Below are positions 51,461 through 60,591 of a stretch of DNA of 64,000 bases, piece after piece. Every line of letters begins with the position of its first letter. Position 1 is the first letter of the stretch. A program made the position numbers and the translations under genes. The stretch comes from Arthrobacter sp. UM1 (GTDB lineage: Bacteria > Actinomycetota > Actinomycetes > Actinomycetales > Micrococcaceae), in contig NZ_JACWAB010000006.1 of NCBI RefSeq assembly GCF_020483305.1, positions 1 to 64,000 of the forward strand, given 5' to 3'. The notes beneath the pieces were generated by a model. The model had not been told where the DNA came from, searched no databases, and worked only from the letters and a program-made list of their open reading frames with translations.

Positions 51461-52867
51461 GTGTCCACCACTCACGCCGCAGAACCCCCGCACCCAGACC
51501 CTCAAGGCCCGGGTCCCGAGGCCGCCGAGGCCGCCTCCCACGGCTCCGAGCGGGCCCGGGACTCCGAGCGCTCCCGCATCCGTCCCGTCGTCGCCTCGGC
51601 CGCCGTCGGGCAGTTCGTGGAGTTCTACGACTTCCTCGTCTACGCCTACGTGGCCTCCACCATCAGCCACCACTTCTTCGCGCCCGGGGATCCGCTCGCC
51701 GGCACGCTCAAGACGTTCGGGGTCTTCGCCCTCGGCTTCAGCATGCGCCCGCTCGGCGGCCTCCTCTTCTCCCACCTCGGGGACCGCCTCGGGCGGCGAG
51801 GCGTGCTCGCCGCGGTCATCCTGCTCATGGGCGGAGCCACCGCCGCCATCGGCGTCCTTCCCACCTACGCTCAGGCGGGGGCCTGGGCTCCGGTCCTGCT
51901 GACCCTGTGCCGCATGGTGCAGGGCCTCTCCGCCGGGGCTGAGACTATCGGCAGCAACACCCTCGTGGCGGAGCACTCCCCCGCCCGTCGGCGCGGGCTC
52001 TTCGTCAGCCTCTCGTCCACGTGCATCAACATCCCGGGCATCTTCGCGGCCAGCCTCGTCCTGGCCCTCACGCATCTCATGGGCGCACCCGCGTTCAGCG
52101 AGATCGGTTGGCGCCTCTGCTTCCTCCTCGGCGGCGCGTTCGCGCTCGTGGGACTCGTCATCCGGTTCCGAGTCCAGGAGTCGCCGGACTTCCGCCGGAC
52201 CGTCCAGCGGGACGCCGTGCCCCGCGTCCCCGTGCTCGAGTCCCTGCGCCGCCACCCCGGCGCCATCCTGCTCGCGTTCGCCCTCTCGGTGCTCTCCGGC
52301 CTGGGGTTCTACACGATCAGCGGCTACATGAGCACGTACCTCACCACCACGGCGCGCATGGAGCCCACGGAGGCTCTGGGGTCGAACGCGATCGCCCTCG
52401 GCGCCCTGCTCGTCCTCCAGCCGGTGGGCGGGTGGATCTCGGACGCGTGGGGCCGCGGCCGGACGCTCACGGCGGGGGCGGCGGGCATCGCCGTCGCGGC
52501 CTACCCGGCCTACTGGCTGGCCGGCCACGGCACGTTCGCCGCGGCGGTCGCCGGGCAGGTGCTTCTGGCCGCCGCGCTCGCGCTGTACTTCGGGCCGGTG
52601 ACGAGCGCTGTCCTGGAGATCTTCCCGCCGCGCCTGCGCTTCTCTGCCGCGGCTCTCGGCTTCAACCTGGCGTACCTCCTCTTCGCCGGCACGGCGCCGT
52701 TCGTCAGCACGTGGCTCGTGAGCGTCTCGGGGAGCACGACGGCGCCGGCGGTCTACCTCGCCGCCGTCGCGGTCGCCGTCGGCCTCGTGACGCTCACGTT
52801 CCGGCCGCGGGGACCCATCGGACTCGCGGAGCCGTGCGAGCCGAACGAGGGTGGGAGCCGGCCGTGA
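51461..52867 (+). CDS. MFS transporter, metabolite:H+ symporter (MHS) family
   Basis: 468 residues, about 12 membrane helices. VGQFVEFYDFLVYAYVASTI is the MHS-family start, followed by RPLGGLLFSHLGDRLGRR in loop 2-3. Relatives carry osmolytes (ProP), shikimate, citrate or dicarboxylates; the ligand is unknown. The first 40 residues are Pro/Glu-rich and cytoplasmic. GTG start; the stop overlaps the next gene as GTGA. Confidence 0.88.
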   Translation: MSTTHAAEPPHPDPQGPGPEAAEAASHGSERARDSERSRIRPVVASAAVGQFVEFYDFLVYAYVASTISHHFFAPGDPLAGTLKTFGVFALGFSMRPLGGLLFSHLGDRLGRRGVLAAVILLMGGATAAIGVLPTYAQAGAWAPVLLTLCRMVQGLSAGAETIGSNTLVAEHSPARRRGLFVSLSSTCINIPGIFAASLVLALTHLMGAPAFSEIGWRLCFLLGGAFALVGLVIRFRVQESPDFRRTVQRDAVPRVPVLESLRRHPGAILLAFALSVLSGLGFYTISGYMSTYLTTTARMEPTEALGSNAIALGALLVLQPVGGWISDAWGRGRTLTAGAAGIAVAAYPAYWLAGHGTFAAAVAGQVLLAAALALYFGPVTSAVLEIFPPRLRFSAAALGFNLAYLLFAGTAPFVSTWLVSVSGSTTAPAVYLAAVAVAVGLVTLTFRPRGPIGLAEPCEPNEGGSRP

Positions 52868-53241
52868 TCGAATTGACGGACATCGAGTTCGAGCTGGCCG
52901 TCAACGAGGCCATGGACAACCTGCCGCCGCAGCTGGCGGAGGCGGTCGCCTCGCTCTCGAACGTGGCCGTGATCGTCGAGGACCGCTACGTGCCGGATCC
53001 CGGCGAAGATCCGGACACCCAGCTCTGGGGGATCTACGAGGGCATCCCGCTGACGGAGCGGGTCTATGACGCCGAGATCGGCGCCCTTCCGGACGCCGTG
53101 GTGCTCTTCAAGGAGACCTTCCTCGAGGCGTGCGAGACCTATGACGAGGTGGTGGAGGAGATCATCACGACCATCGTCCACGAGGTGGCCCACCATTTCG
53201 GCATCACGGACGCGCGGCTCCACGAGCTGGGCTGGGGATAG
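52864..53241 (+). CDS. Small zincin-like metallopeptidase family protein
   Basis: 125 residues. The zinc motif HEVAHHFG (HExxH) with a further Asp/His downstream (ITDARLHELGWG) identifies the short actinobacterial zincin family. PLTERVYDAEIGALPDAVVLFKETF precedes it. Coupled to the transporter gene by GTGA overlap. Substrate unknown. Confidence 0.88.
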   Translation: MIELTDIEFELAVNEAMDNLPPQLAEAVASLSNVAVIVEDRYVPDPGEDPDTQLWGIYEGIPLTERVYDAEIGALPDAVVLFKETFLEACETYDEVVEEIITTIVHEVAHHFGITDARLHELGWG

Positions 53242-53327
53242 AAAAGTCTGAGGCAGGGTATTCAGGATTCCCACACAGGGAAATCACAGCAGGCGAATTG
53301 AAGTGATCGGCGAAAAAGCACGGAAAA

Positions 53328-53361
53328 GGCCGGGCGGTGCGCCATGCTGCACCACCCGGCC
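53328..53361. terminator. Bidirectional terminator between convergent genes
   Basis: A 13-bp stem (53328-53340 with 53349-53361, one G-U pair) with AAAA before it. Serves the zincin gene and the opposing secreted-protein gene. Confidence 0.82.
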
Positions 53362-53405
53362 TCAGCCGAGAATTCACTTTCCGTTCAGAAAGTCTGCTCT
53401 CCAGA

Positions 53406-54197
53406 TCAGCGCGCCGGGCGCACCGAGCTGTAGAAGGAGACCACGTTCTTGCCGTCCTGGGAAGCCAGGAACTGCTTGACCATGCTGGTGATCTCCGCCG
53501 GAGTGGGCTTGTGGTTCACCGGGAGGACCACGTTCGCCGTGCCGCCGGCACGGTCGCCGCCCATGTAGTCGAGCTGAACGTTGACCGCATTCGGACGGTT
53601 CGGGAACCAGGCCCCCTCCGTGACGATCTTGCCCTGAACGTTCGGCATCGGAATCACGGTCGGCGTGCCCTGGTAGACGGTTCCCGCACCGCCGACGAGG
53701 CTGCCGCCGCCGCCGACGCCGACGTTGACGGCGCCGCTGACCAGGCCGTCAGCCGTGGTGAAGGACGCGCCCCACTGGTTGGTGCTGACCTGCACGCCTG
53801 CGGGTGCCGTGGCCACCATGCCGCCCGGGAGGGCGACCGTCCGCGCCGCAGCGGCCTGCTGAGCCGTAGCGGCGGCCGGGGCCTGCATCGGAGCGGCAGC
53901 GCGCTGGGCCACCGGGGCCTTCGCGCCCATGACGGACCAGCTGTAGGCCGGCTTCGGCGTCAAAGTAGCCGCGGCGCTGATCGTGCTGTGCGGGTTCGTG
54001 GTCCACGCGTAGGAGGAGCCGTTGGAGACCTTGGCGTGGACCTGGCGGTACGTGGCGCCTGCGGTCGGGTAGGAGACGGCCTGGGCCGACGTCGGGGCGG
54101 CAGAGGCCTTCGGAGTGACGGCGCCTGCGGCAGAACCCGCAGAGGCGAGGAGGATCGCAGCGACAGAAGCGGCAGCAGCCTTGGTGATGCGGGACAT
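53406..54197 (-). CDS. Secreted Ala-rich protein of unknown function
   Basis: 263 residues. A signal peptide with cleavage around residue 25-34, then a Ser/Ala/Thr stretch with a Gln/Ala-rich linker (about 95-120, PMQAPAAATAQQAAAARTVA), a Gly-rich run (NVGVGGGGSLVGGAG) and a more ordered C-terminal domain (WFPNRPNAVNVQLDYMGGDRAGGTANVVLPVNHKPTPAEITSMVKQFLAS). No family recognised. AAGGGA precedes the ATG at 54197. The 286 bases upstream hold a low-GC promoter region with no ORF. Confidence 0.65.
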   Translation of the reverse strand: MSRITKAAAASVAAILLASAGSAAGAVTPKASAAPTSAQAVSYPTAGATYRQVHAKVSNGSSYAWTTNPHSTISAAATLTPKPAYSWSVMGAKAPVAQRAAAPMQAPAAATAQQAAAARTVALPGGMVATAPAGVQVSTNQWGASFTTADGLVSGAVNVGVGGGGSLVGGAGTVYQGTPTVIPMPNVQGKIVTEGAWFPNRPNAVNVQLDYMGGDRAGGTANVVLPVNHKPTPAEITSMVKQFLASQDGKNVVSFYSSVRPAR

Positions 54198-54427
54198 ATC
54201 GATTCCCTTTCGGAATGGACTTCCCCGAATCATGAGATTCCGAGAAGTCTTGGTTTGAGACTTTCCCAGCAGTCTTCGCCGGGAACAACTCAATCCTAGG
54301 CGGCCAATATATCTATCGGTACCAATTCAAATCACAATACGGTCTCGATTGTGTGCCGGTTGCGTCTCGGGTTCCTGTGAACGTCCCCGCTCAGCCCCCG
54401 CAGGCCGGAATCAGCTGCCTCACACGA

Positions 54428-54458
54428 CTGCGGCCCCCCTCGTCGAGGGGGCCCGCAG
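54428..54458 (-). terminator. Terminator of the Usp gene
   Basis: CTGCGGCCCCC and GGGGG-C-CCGCAG pair with a single bulge; it lies 26 bases past the stop of the minus-strand universal-stress gene. Confidence 0.6.
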
Positions 54459-54483
54459 CGGCGGTCTGAGTGAAGCGGCGTCG

Positions 54484-55452
54484 CTAGAACGTCGGAATGT
54501 GCTTCGGCCCGAAGTCGGCACGGGAGGCGAGGCGCGGGTCGTCGTCGCGCTCCGGGACCACCATGATGGGGCCGCGGCCCTGAGAGAGGACCGCCTGGGA
54601 CGTGGAGCCGAGCAGCATGCCCACGAAGCCTCCGCCGCCGCGGGCGCCGACCACCGTGAGGGCGGCCTTCTCGCTCTCCGAGGTGAGGACGCGGGCGGGA
54701 GCGCCGTCCACGAGGCCGGTCTGGACCTCGAGGTCGGGGAAATGGGAGAGGATCCACTCGCGAGCGGCGGCCAGCTGGGTCTGGACGTCCTCGCGGACGG
54801 TCTCCATGGCGTCGCTCGGCGGAATCCACGCCACCGTGCCGTTGAAGGGCGGCAGCGCGCAGACGAGCTTCAGCGCGGCACCGGTCAGCTGGGCGCGCTC
54901 CGCGGCCACGAGCGCCGCGAGACGTCCGCGCTCCGAGCCGTCCAGGCCGACGACGACGGTGTTCTCGCGCGCCACTCCCCGCTCGTCCTCATGGGCCACG
55001 CACTTGGGCACGACCACGGTGGGGCAGTGCGAATGGCCGGGGACGGAGGCCGCCGTGGAGCCGACGAGCAGGCCGATGAAGCCGCCGCGGCCCCGGGCTC
55101 CGAGCACCACCAGGTCAGCGCGCTCCGAGAGGTCTCGCATGACGCCGGTGGCGTCGCCGAACGCGGTGAGGGCGGTGGCGGCGACCCCTGCGGCCTCGGC
55201 CCGCTCACGGCCCTGGCCGGCCACGGCCTCCGCGCCGGCTTTGATGGACTCGTCCTCCGGCACCATGACGGCCGCTTCCATGCCGACGGTGCTGTACGTG
55301 GGGATGGAGTACGCCGTCACAATGCTCAGGGGGCGGCCCGAGCGCTTCGCCTCGTCCACCGCCCACTCGAGGGCGCAGTCTGAGCTCTCCGAGCCGTCAT
55401 ACCCGACCAGGATTCCCAGGCGATCAGCGGAATTCGGGGTGCTCGTGGACAT
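54484..55452 (-). CDS. Tandem universal stress protein
   Basis: 322 residues with two UspA domains. Domain 1: ILVGYDGSESSDCALEWAVDEAKR and DLVVLGARGRGGFIGLLVGSTAASV with the G2xG9xGS ATP motif; domain 2: VVVGLDGSERGRLAALVAAERA and LTVVGARGGGGFVGMLLGSTSQAV. Both ATP-binding motifs look intact. Such proteins respond to starvation or hypoxia in actinobacteria. Confidence 0.92.
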   Translation of the reverse strand: MSTSTPNSADRLGILVGYDGSESSDCALEWAVDEAKRSGRPLSIVTAYSIPTYSTVGMEAAVMVPEDESIKAGAEAVAGQGRERAEAAGVAATALTAFGDATGVMRDLSERADLVVLGARGRGGFIGLLVGSTAASVPGHSHCPTVVVPKCVAHEDERGVARENTVVVGLDGSERGRLAALVAAERAQLTGAALKLVCALPPFNGTVAWIPPSDAMETVREDVQTQLAAAREWILSHFPDLEVQTGLVDGAPARVLTSESEKAALTVVGARGGGGFVGMLLGSTSQAVLSQGRGPIMVVPERDDDPRLASRADFGPKHIPTF

Positions 55453-55512
55453 GCTCTTGCTCCTTGCCTCGTGTCCTTTCAGGCTACACCCGCAGGGTGC
55501 GGAAAACCTGGG

Positions 55513-56214
55513 TCAGCGCTCGTCAGGAGGACGGACGGCGTGGGAGCCAGCAGGCTCGCCGCGGGCGGTGTGGGAGCCCCCGGGCTCGCCGCGGTCCGCC
55601 TGAATGAGCTTGCGGCGCGCGCCGAGTCCCACGGCGAGGGCCGCGACGAGGCCGAGCGCGATGAGCACCACCACCACCGTGGAGATCTGCTGGGACTGGC
55701 GCTCGCCGGCGGCCTCGACGGCCTTGTCCTCCGCACCGTTGCTCGGGGCCGGAGCGGGAACGCCGCTCTCCTGGACCTGGCCGCCCACGCCCTGGCCGGT
55801 GGTCACCGTGTAGGTGTAGCTGCCGGACTGCTGCGCGCCCGTCGTGGAAGAGACGGCGGCCCATGAGACGGTGTAGGACCCGGCGGGGGCCTGGGGCTTG
55901 AGGGGCTGGCGCACCAGCGTGCCGTTGAGCACCGGCTGGGCCGGAGCCCACTCGTGGCCCTTGGCGTCCTTGACGCTCACGTAGACGCTCGTCTGCACGG
56001 GGATGTCCGCGAAGGAGAGCTGGATCTCGGCCGGGCCGGGATTCGCCTGGGACCCTGCCGTGGGCTGTGAGTCCACGAGGTAGCTGTCCGCCCGCGCCGG
56101 GCCCACGGGGCCCAGGACTGCCGCGCAGGCGAGCAGCAGGGCCAGGAAGGCGTGCGCCATCCGATGACGCCCCGCCTGCGGGAGCGCCGGCTTCAGCGTG
56201 ATCCGGTCCTGCAC
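55513..56214 (-). CDS. CopC-domain exported protein with C-terminal membrane anchor
   Basis: 233 residues. Signal peptide, then a CopC beta-barrel ([39 protein letters not shown], then [29 protein letters not shown]), a linker, one membrane helix ([21 protein letters not shown]) and a basic tail. Usual CopC copper ligands are missing: the mature N-terminus starts near ADSYLV instead of a His, and the SxDGHxxSG loop is [12 protein letters not shown] at 56214 is the long start; ATG at 56160 is an alternative. Confidence 0.78.
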   Translation of the reverse strand: MQDRITLKPALPQAGRHRMAHAFLALLLACAAVLGPVGPARADSYLVDSQPTAGSQANPGPAEIQLSFADIPVQTSVYVSVKDAKGHEWAPAQPVLNGTLVRQPLKPQAPAGSYTVSWAAVSSTTGAQQSGSYTYTVTTGQGVGGQVQESGVPAPAPSNGAEDKAVEAAGERQSQQISTVVVVLIALGLVAALAVGLGARRKLIQADRGEPGGSHTARGEPAGSHAVRPPDER

Positions 56215-56224
56215 GCCTTCCAGA

Positions 56225-57169
56225 TTACGCCTTGCGGCGCTTCAGTTCCTCGATGGCCTGGGGCAGCACGGTGTTGAGGTCGCCGACCACGCCGAAGTCC
56301 GCGATCTCGAAGACCTGGGCGTCCTCGTCCTTGTTCACCGCGACGATGACCTTGGACGTCTGCATGCCCGCCCGCTGCTGGATGGCGCCCGAGATGCCCA
56401 CGGACACGTACAGCTGCGGAGAGACGGTGACGCCGGTCTGCCCCACCTGTGCGCTGTGGTCGATCCAGCCCGCGTCCGTCGCGGCACGCGATGCCCCGAC
56501 GGCGCCGCCGAGCTCGTCGGCCAGCTGCTCGACGAGGCTGAAGTCGCCGTCGAGACCGCGGCCGCCGGCGACGACCACGCGGGCCTCCGTGAGGCCCGGG
56601 CGGTTGGAGACCGGCTTCGGGCTGCTGCCCGTGATCCGGGCGGCGGGGCGGGAGCCGGAGGCCTCGAGGGCCTGCACCTGCGGAGTGCTGGCCGACTCGG
56701 CCTTCTCCGCGTCCAGCGAGTTCGGCTTCACCGTGATGAAGACGAGGTCCGTCTGCGGGCGCACCGTGGTGGTGTAGCTGCCCGCGAGGACGGACTTGGT
56801 GACGGTCTGGTCCTCCGCGAGGGCCACCGCATCCGTGATGACAGCGGCGCCGCGGCGGACGGAGAGGCGGCCGAACCACTCGGTGACGTCAGCCGTGGAC
56901 GGACCGAGGACGAGCGTGGCCGACGCGGCGTCCACGGCGGCCTCCAGCAGCGCGGTGTCCGTGGCGGAGAGGTCTTCTGCCGCCTTCTCCGGGGCGAGGA
57001 CGCGGCCGACGCCGTACTCTCCGACGGCGGACACGAACCCGTCTTCAGCCGGAACGTGGGTGAGGACGGAGACGACGCCGCCGTCCGCGAGCTGGCGGGC
57101 GAGGGTCAGGATCTCGGACTCGGAGGAGGTCAGCTCGGCCGAGGATCCGAGGTCGACGAGGATGTTCAT
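56225..57169 (-). CDS. etfA: Electron transfer flavoprotein subunit alpha
   Basis: 314 residues. The C-terminal FAD domain shows [108 protein letters not shown], the diagnostic EtfA block (only its outline is cited here as key residues G-G-R-G, S-R-A-A-T-D, G-Q-T-G and N-K-D). It carries electrons from acyl-CoA dehydrogenases to the respiratory chain. Follows etfB by 30 bases. Confidence 0.95.
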   Translation of the reverse strand: MNILVDLGSSAELTSSESEILTLARQLADGGVVSVLTHVPAEDGFVSAVGEYGVGRVLAPEKAAEDLSATDTALLEAAVDAASATLVLGPSTADVTEWFGRLSVRRGAAVITDAVALAEDQTVTKSVLAGSYTTTVRPQTDLVFITVKPNSLDAEKAESASTPQVQALEASGSRPAARITGSSPKPVSNRPGLTEARVVVAGGRGLDGDFSLVEQLADELGGAVGASRAATDAGWIDHSAQVGQTGVTVSPQLYVSVGISGAIQQRAGMQTSKVIVAVNKDEDAQVFEIADFGVVGDLNTVLPQAIEELKRRKA

Positions 57170-57199
57170 GGGTTCTCCCTGGTGCTCGGTGTCGGCTGG

Positions 57200-58009
57200 C
57201 TAGATGAGGCGCTCGGAGGCGAGGAACTCGACGAGCTTCACGCCGGCGTCGCCCTCGTCCCGGATGATCTCGCCCTGCTCGCGGGCGGGGCGCTCGTCCG
57301 CGGAGACCACCGCGATGGTGGAGGCGTCCCGGCCCACGCCTGCCGCGTCCACGCCGAGGTCCTCGAGGCTGAAGTCCGTGACCGGCTTCTTCTTGGCGGC
57401 CATGATGGCCTTGAAGTTGGGGTAGCGCGGCTCGTTGGCCTGGTCCGTCACGGACACGAGCGCGGGCGCCGCGACCTCGACGCTCTGCTGCACGGATCCG
57501 CCGGAGCGGGTGGCGGCGAGGGAGGAGCCGTCCTCCGCCCAGTCGAGCGAGTCCGCCTGGGTGACGAGCGCGACGTCCAGGAGCTCGGCGAGCTGCGCCG
57601 GCACCAGGGAGGTCTCCCCGTCCGTGGAGGTCATGCCGGTGAGCACGAGGTCCACTCCCCCGTGCTCCTCGCCGATCTTGGTCACGGCGGCGGCGAGCAC
57701 CTTGGAGGTGGTCAGCGCGTCCGAGCCGGCGATGCCCGCATCCTGGACGTGGAAGCCGGCGTCCGCCCCGATCTGCAGCGCCTTCTTGACGGCCGCGGCG
57801 GCCTTCTCCGGGCCCACGGTGAGGGCGAAGACCGAGATCTCCTTGTCCTGGGCGGCCTCACGGAGGGCCAGGGCGGCCTCGATGGGGTACTCGTCCAGTT
57901 CGGAGAGGATGGACTCCTCGCGGTTGAGGGTGAGGTCGGAGGAGAAGCTCCGCCGCAGCTGGGCGTCCGGGACGTGCTTGACGAGCACGACGACGTTCAT
58001 GTGGCTCAT
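57200..58009 (-). CDS. etfB: Electron transfer flavoprotein subunit beta
   Basis: 269 residues. Adenine-nucleotide alpha-hydrolase fold: NVVVLVKHVPDAQLR, ELDEYPIEAALALRE, VLTGMTSTDGETSLVPAQLAELL and APALVSVTDQANEPRYPNFKAIMAAKKKPV are typical EtfB. It binds AMP and docks to the dehydrogenases. Lies between the CitE-like lyase and etfA in one run of minus-strand genes. Confidence 0.95.
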   Translation of the reverse strand: MSHMNVVVLVKHVPDAQLRRSFSSDLTLNREESILSELDEYPIEAALALREAAQDKEISVFALTVGPEKAAAAVKKALQIGADAGFHVQDAGIAGSDALTTSKVLAAAVTKIGEEHGGVDLVLTGMTSTDGETSLVPAQLAELLDVALVTQADSLDWAEDGSSLAATRSGGSVQQSVEVAAPALVSVTDQANEPRYPNFKAIMAAKKKPVTDFSLEDLGVDAAGVGRDASTIAVVSADERPAREQGEIIRDEGDAGVKLVEFLASERLI

Positions 58010-58034
58010 AGTTCAATCCTCACAGGGTTGGTCC

Positions 58035-58880
58035 TCACTCGGAAGCCCGCGCGGCCTGTTCGGCCCGGGCGATGGTGCGCTCAGCGTGGCGGACGAGCGG
58101 CGCGTCCACCATGCGGCCCTCGTAGCGGAAGACGCCGGGCTGGTCCTTCGCCGCCTCTACGAGCTTACGCGCCGCCTCCGCCTCCTCTTCGGTGGGCAGG
58201 TAGGCGGCGCGGATCGGCCCCGCCTGGCTGGGGTGGATGCAGGCCTTGGCCGCGAAGCCGCTGGCCACGGCGTCCTCTGCCTCGGCGGCGAGGCCGTCCA
58301 GGTCCGGGATGTCCACGTAGACGGCGTCGATGGCGGCGCGGCCCGCCGCACCGGCGGCCAGAAGGACGTTGGCGCGCGCCGTCGTCGCGATGTCCCGGTA
58401 CGAGCCGTCCTTGCGGCGGCTCGACTGGCCTCCGAGGGAGGCCACGAGGTCCTCCGCGCCCCACATGAGCGCCACGACGCCGTCCTCCTCCGCCAGCTCT
58501 GAAGCGCGGACGACGCCGAGGGCCGTCTCGCAGAGGAGGATGACGCGGGCGCCGGCCAGGGCGGCGCGGATGAGCCGGACGGGCTCGGCGGACTCGGCCT
58601 TGGCGAGCATCACCGTGCGGAAGGGGGTGTCCTTGAGCGCGTCGAGGTCCGCCTCGAGCAGGCCCGTGTCCGCGGAGTTGACGCGGACCACGGTCCGCTC
58701 GGGGTCCGTCCCCGCCCCGGCCAGGTTCGCGCGCGCCTCGGCTTTCTTGTCCGGGGCGACGGCGTCCTCGAGGTCCAGGATGACGGCGTCCGCCCGCTCC
58801 GCAGCCTTGGCGAAGCGCTCGGGGCGGTCCGCAGGGCAGAAGAGGAGGGCTGGCCCCAGGGTGAAGGTCTGCTCGGTCAT
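58035..58880 (-). CDS. HpcH/HpaI aldolase, CitE-like CoA lyase
   Basis: 281 residues. TIM barrel with the CitE pattern: LLFCPADRPERFAKAAERADAVILDLEDAVAP at the N-terminus, VRVNSADTG, VILLCETALGVV with the metal Glu, and LMWGAEDLVASLGG with the metal Asp, and KACIHPSQ. Members cleave malyl-CoA, methylmalyl-CoA or citramalyl-CoA. The ATG at 58880 overlaps the MaoC stop as ATGA. Confidence 0.9.
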   Translation of the reverse strand: MTEQTFTLGPALLFCPADRPERFAKAAERADAVILDLEDAVAPDKKAEARANLAGAGTDPERTVVRVNSADTGLLEADLDALKDTPFRTVMLAKAESAEPVRLIRAALAGARVILLCETALGVVRASELAEEDGVVALMWGAEDLVASLGGQSSRRKDGSYRDIATTARANVLLAAGAAGRAAIDAVYVDIPDLDGLAAEAEDAVASGFAAKACIHPSQAGPIRAAYLPTEEEAEAARKLVEAAKDQPGVFRYEGRMVDAPLVRHAERTIARAEQAARASE

Positions 58881-59368
58881 GCTCGGTCTCCTTCCGTCTC
58901 CTTCGGCGAGGACTGCATGAGCACCGAACGCACGCAGGTGGCGACGACGGTGCCGTCCTGGTTCTTCCCCGTGTGGCGCACGGTGATGATCCCCTGGCCG
59001 GGGCGGGACTTGGACGGACGCTTCTCGAGGACCTCGGACTCCGTGTAGAGGGTGTCCCCGTGGTGCAGAGGGTGAGGGAAGGCCACCTCGGAGAAGCCGA
59101 GGTTGGCCACGATGGTGCCCTGCGTCAGCTGCGCCACGGAGGCGCCCACAATGGTGGCGAGGGTGAACATCGAGTTCACGAGCCGCTCCCCGAACTCCTG
59201 CTGCTCGCTCCACGCGGCGTCCAGGTGAAGGGACTGCGTGTTCATGGTGAGCGTGGTGAAGAGGACGTTGTCCGCCTCCGTGACGGTTCGCCCAGGGGCG
59301 TGCCGGTACACGTCCCCCACCTCGAACTCGTCGAAGTAGAGGCCTCTCTGTTCGATGACGCGTCCCAT
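58877..59368 (-). CDS. MaoC family (R)-hydratase
   Basis: 163 residues. Hot-dog fold hydratase: YFDEFEVGDVYRHAPGRTVTEADNVLFTTLTMNTQSLHLDAAWSEQQEFG with the catalytic Asp/His region (TEADN, NTQSLHLD), then FPHPLHHGDTLYTESEVLEKRPSKSRPGQGI. This type, paired with CitE-like lyases, corresponds to mesaconyl/methylfumaryl-CoA hydratase-like proteins. Overlaps the next gene by four bases. Confidence 0.9.
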   Translation of the reverse strand: MGRVIEQRGLYFDEFEVGDVYRHAPGRTVTEADNVLFTTLTMNTQSLHLDAAWSEQQEFGERLVNSMFTLATIVGASVAQLTQGTIVANLGFSEVAFPHPLHHGDTLYTESEVLEKRPSKSRPGQGIITVRHTGKNQDGTVVATCVRSVLMQSSPKETEGDRA

Positions 59369-59399
59369 GCGTCCGCCTTTCCGTCCGGGTATCCGGGCC

Positions 59400-60581
59400 C
59401 TAGAGTCCGAGCTCGCGGGCGATGAGCATGAGCTGCACCTCGGTGGTGCCCTCGCCGACTTCGAGGATCTTCGAGTCGCGGTAGTGGCGGGCCACCCGGA
59501 ACTCGTTGATGAAACCGTATCCGCCGAACACCTGCGTCGCATCCCGGGCGTTGTCCATGGCCGCTTCGCCGGCGATGAGCTTGGCGAGCGCCGCCTCCGT
59601 CTTGAACGGCTGGCCCTTGAGCATGCGGGAGGCCGCGTCATAGTAGGCCAGCCGCGCCTGGTGGACGCGGGCGCGCATCCGGGCGATCTTGAAGGCGATG
59701 GCCTGGTTCTCGCCGATCGACTGGCCGAACGCCTGCCGCTCCTTGGCGTACCGGACCGACTCCTCGAGGCAGCCCTGCGCCGCGCCCGTGGAGAGGGCGG
59801 CGATCGCGATGCGGCCCTCGTCGAGGATCCGCAGGAAGTTGGCGAATCCGCGGCCGCGCTCGCCGAGGAGGTTCTCCTTGGGGACGTGGACGTCCTTGAG
59901 CGTCAGCGGATGCGTGTCCGAGGCGTTCCAGCCGACCTTGTTGTACGCCTTCTCCGCGGTGAACCCGGGGGTGTCCGTGGGGACGAGGATCGTGGAGATC
60001 TCCTTCTTGGGCTTGCCGTCCTTGCCCTCGGACATCCCCGTCACCGCCGTCACCGTCACGAGCCTGGTGATGTCCGTGCCGGAGTTGGTGATGAACTCCT
60101 TGGTTCCGTTGACCACCCACTCGCCGTCCTTGAGCTCGGCCTTGGTGCGCGTGCCGCCGGCGTCCGAGCCCGCCTCGGACTCGGTGAGGCCGAACCCGGC
60201 GAGGGCCTTGCCGCTCGCGAGCTGCGGCAGCCATTCCTCCTTCTGCTTGTCCGTGCCGAAGAGGTGGATGGGCATGGCGCCGAGCGAGACGCCTGCCTCG
60301 AGGGTGATGGCCACGGACTGGTCCACGCGAGCCAGCTGCTCGAGCGCGAGGCAGAGGGCGAAGTAGTCGCCGCCCTGGCCGCCGTGCTCCTCCGGGAACG
60401 GAAGGCCGAAGAGGCCCATCTCCGCCATCTGGGACTGGATCTCGTAGGGGAACGAGTGCTCCTCGTCATGCTTCGCCGAGACGGGCGCGACGACCTCGTC
60501 TGCGAACTCCCGGACCGCGTCCGAGAGCGCCTGGTACTCCTCCGAGAGCTCCCACGTGTTGAGCTCGATGTCCTGGTTCAT
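59400..60581 (-). CDS. Acyl-CoA dehydrogenase (short/branched-chain type)
   Basis: 393 residues. FGLTESEAGSDAGGTRTKAEL (signature 1), GWNASDTHPLTLKDVHVP, QAFGQSIGENQAIAFKIARM and QVFGGYGFINEFRVARHYRDSKILEVGEGTTEVQLMLIARELGL (signature 2 with the GEGTTEVQ end). The latter end and operon with a carboxylase suggest a branched-chain or isovaleryl-type dehydrogenase. Electrons would go to EtfAB three genes further on. Confidence 0.93.
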   Translation of the reverse strand: MNQDIELNTWELSEEYQALSDAVREFADEVVAPVSAKHDEEHSFPYEIQSQMAEMGLFGLPFPEEHGGQGGDYFALCLALEQLARVDQSVAITLEAGVSLGAMPIHLFGTDKQKEEWLPQLASGKALAGFGLTESEAGSDAGGTRTKAELKDGEWVVNGTKEFITNSGTDITRLVTVTAVTGMSEGKDGKPKKEISTILVPTDTPGFTAEKAYNKVGWNASDTHPLTLKDVHVPKENLLGERGRGFANFLRILDEGRIAIAALSTGAAQGCLEESVRYAKERQAFGQSIGENQAIAFKIARMRARVHQARLAYYDAASRMLKGQPFKTEAALAKLIAGEAAMDNARDATQVFGGYGFINEFRVARHYRDSKILEVGEGTTEVQLMLIARELGL

Positions 60582-60591
60582 GCTGGTCCAC

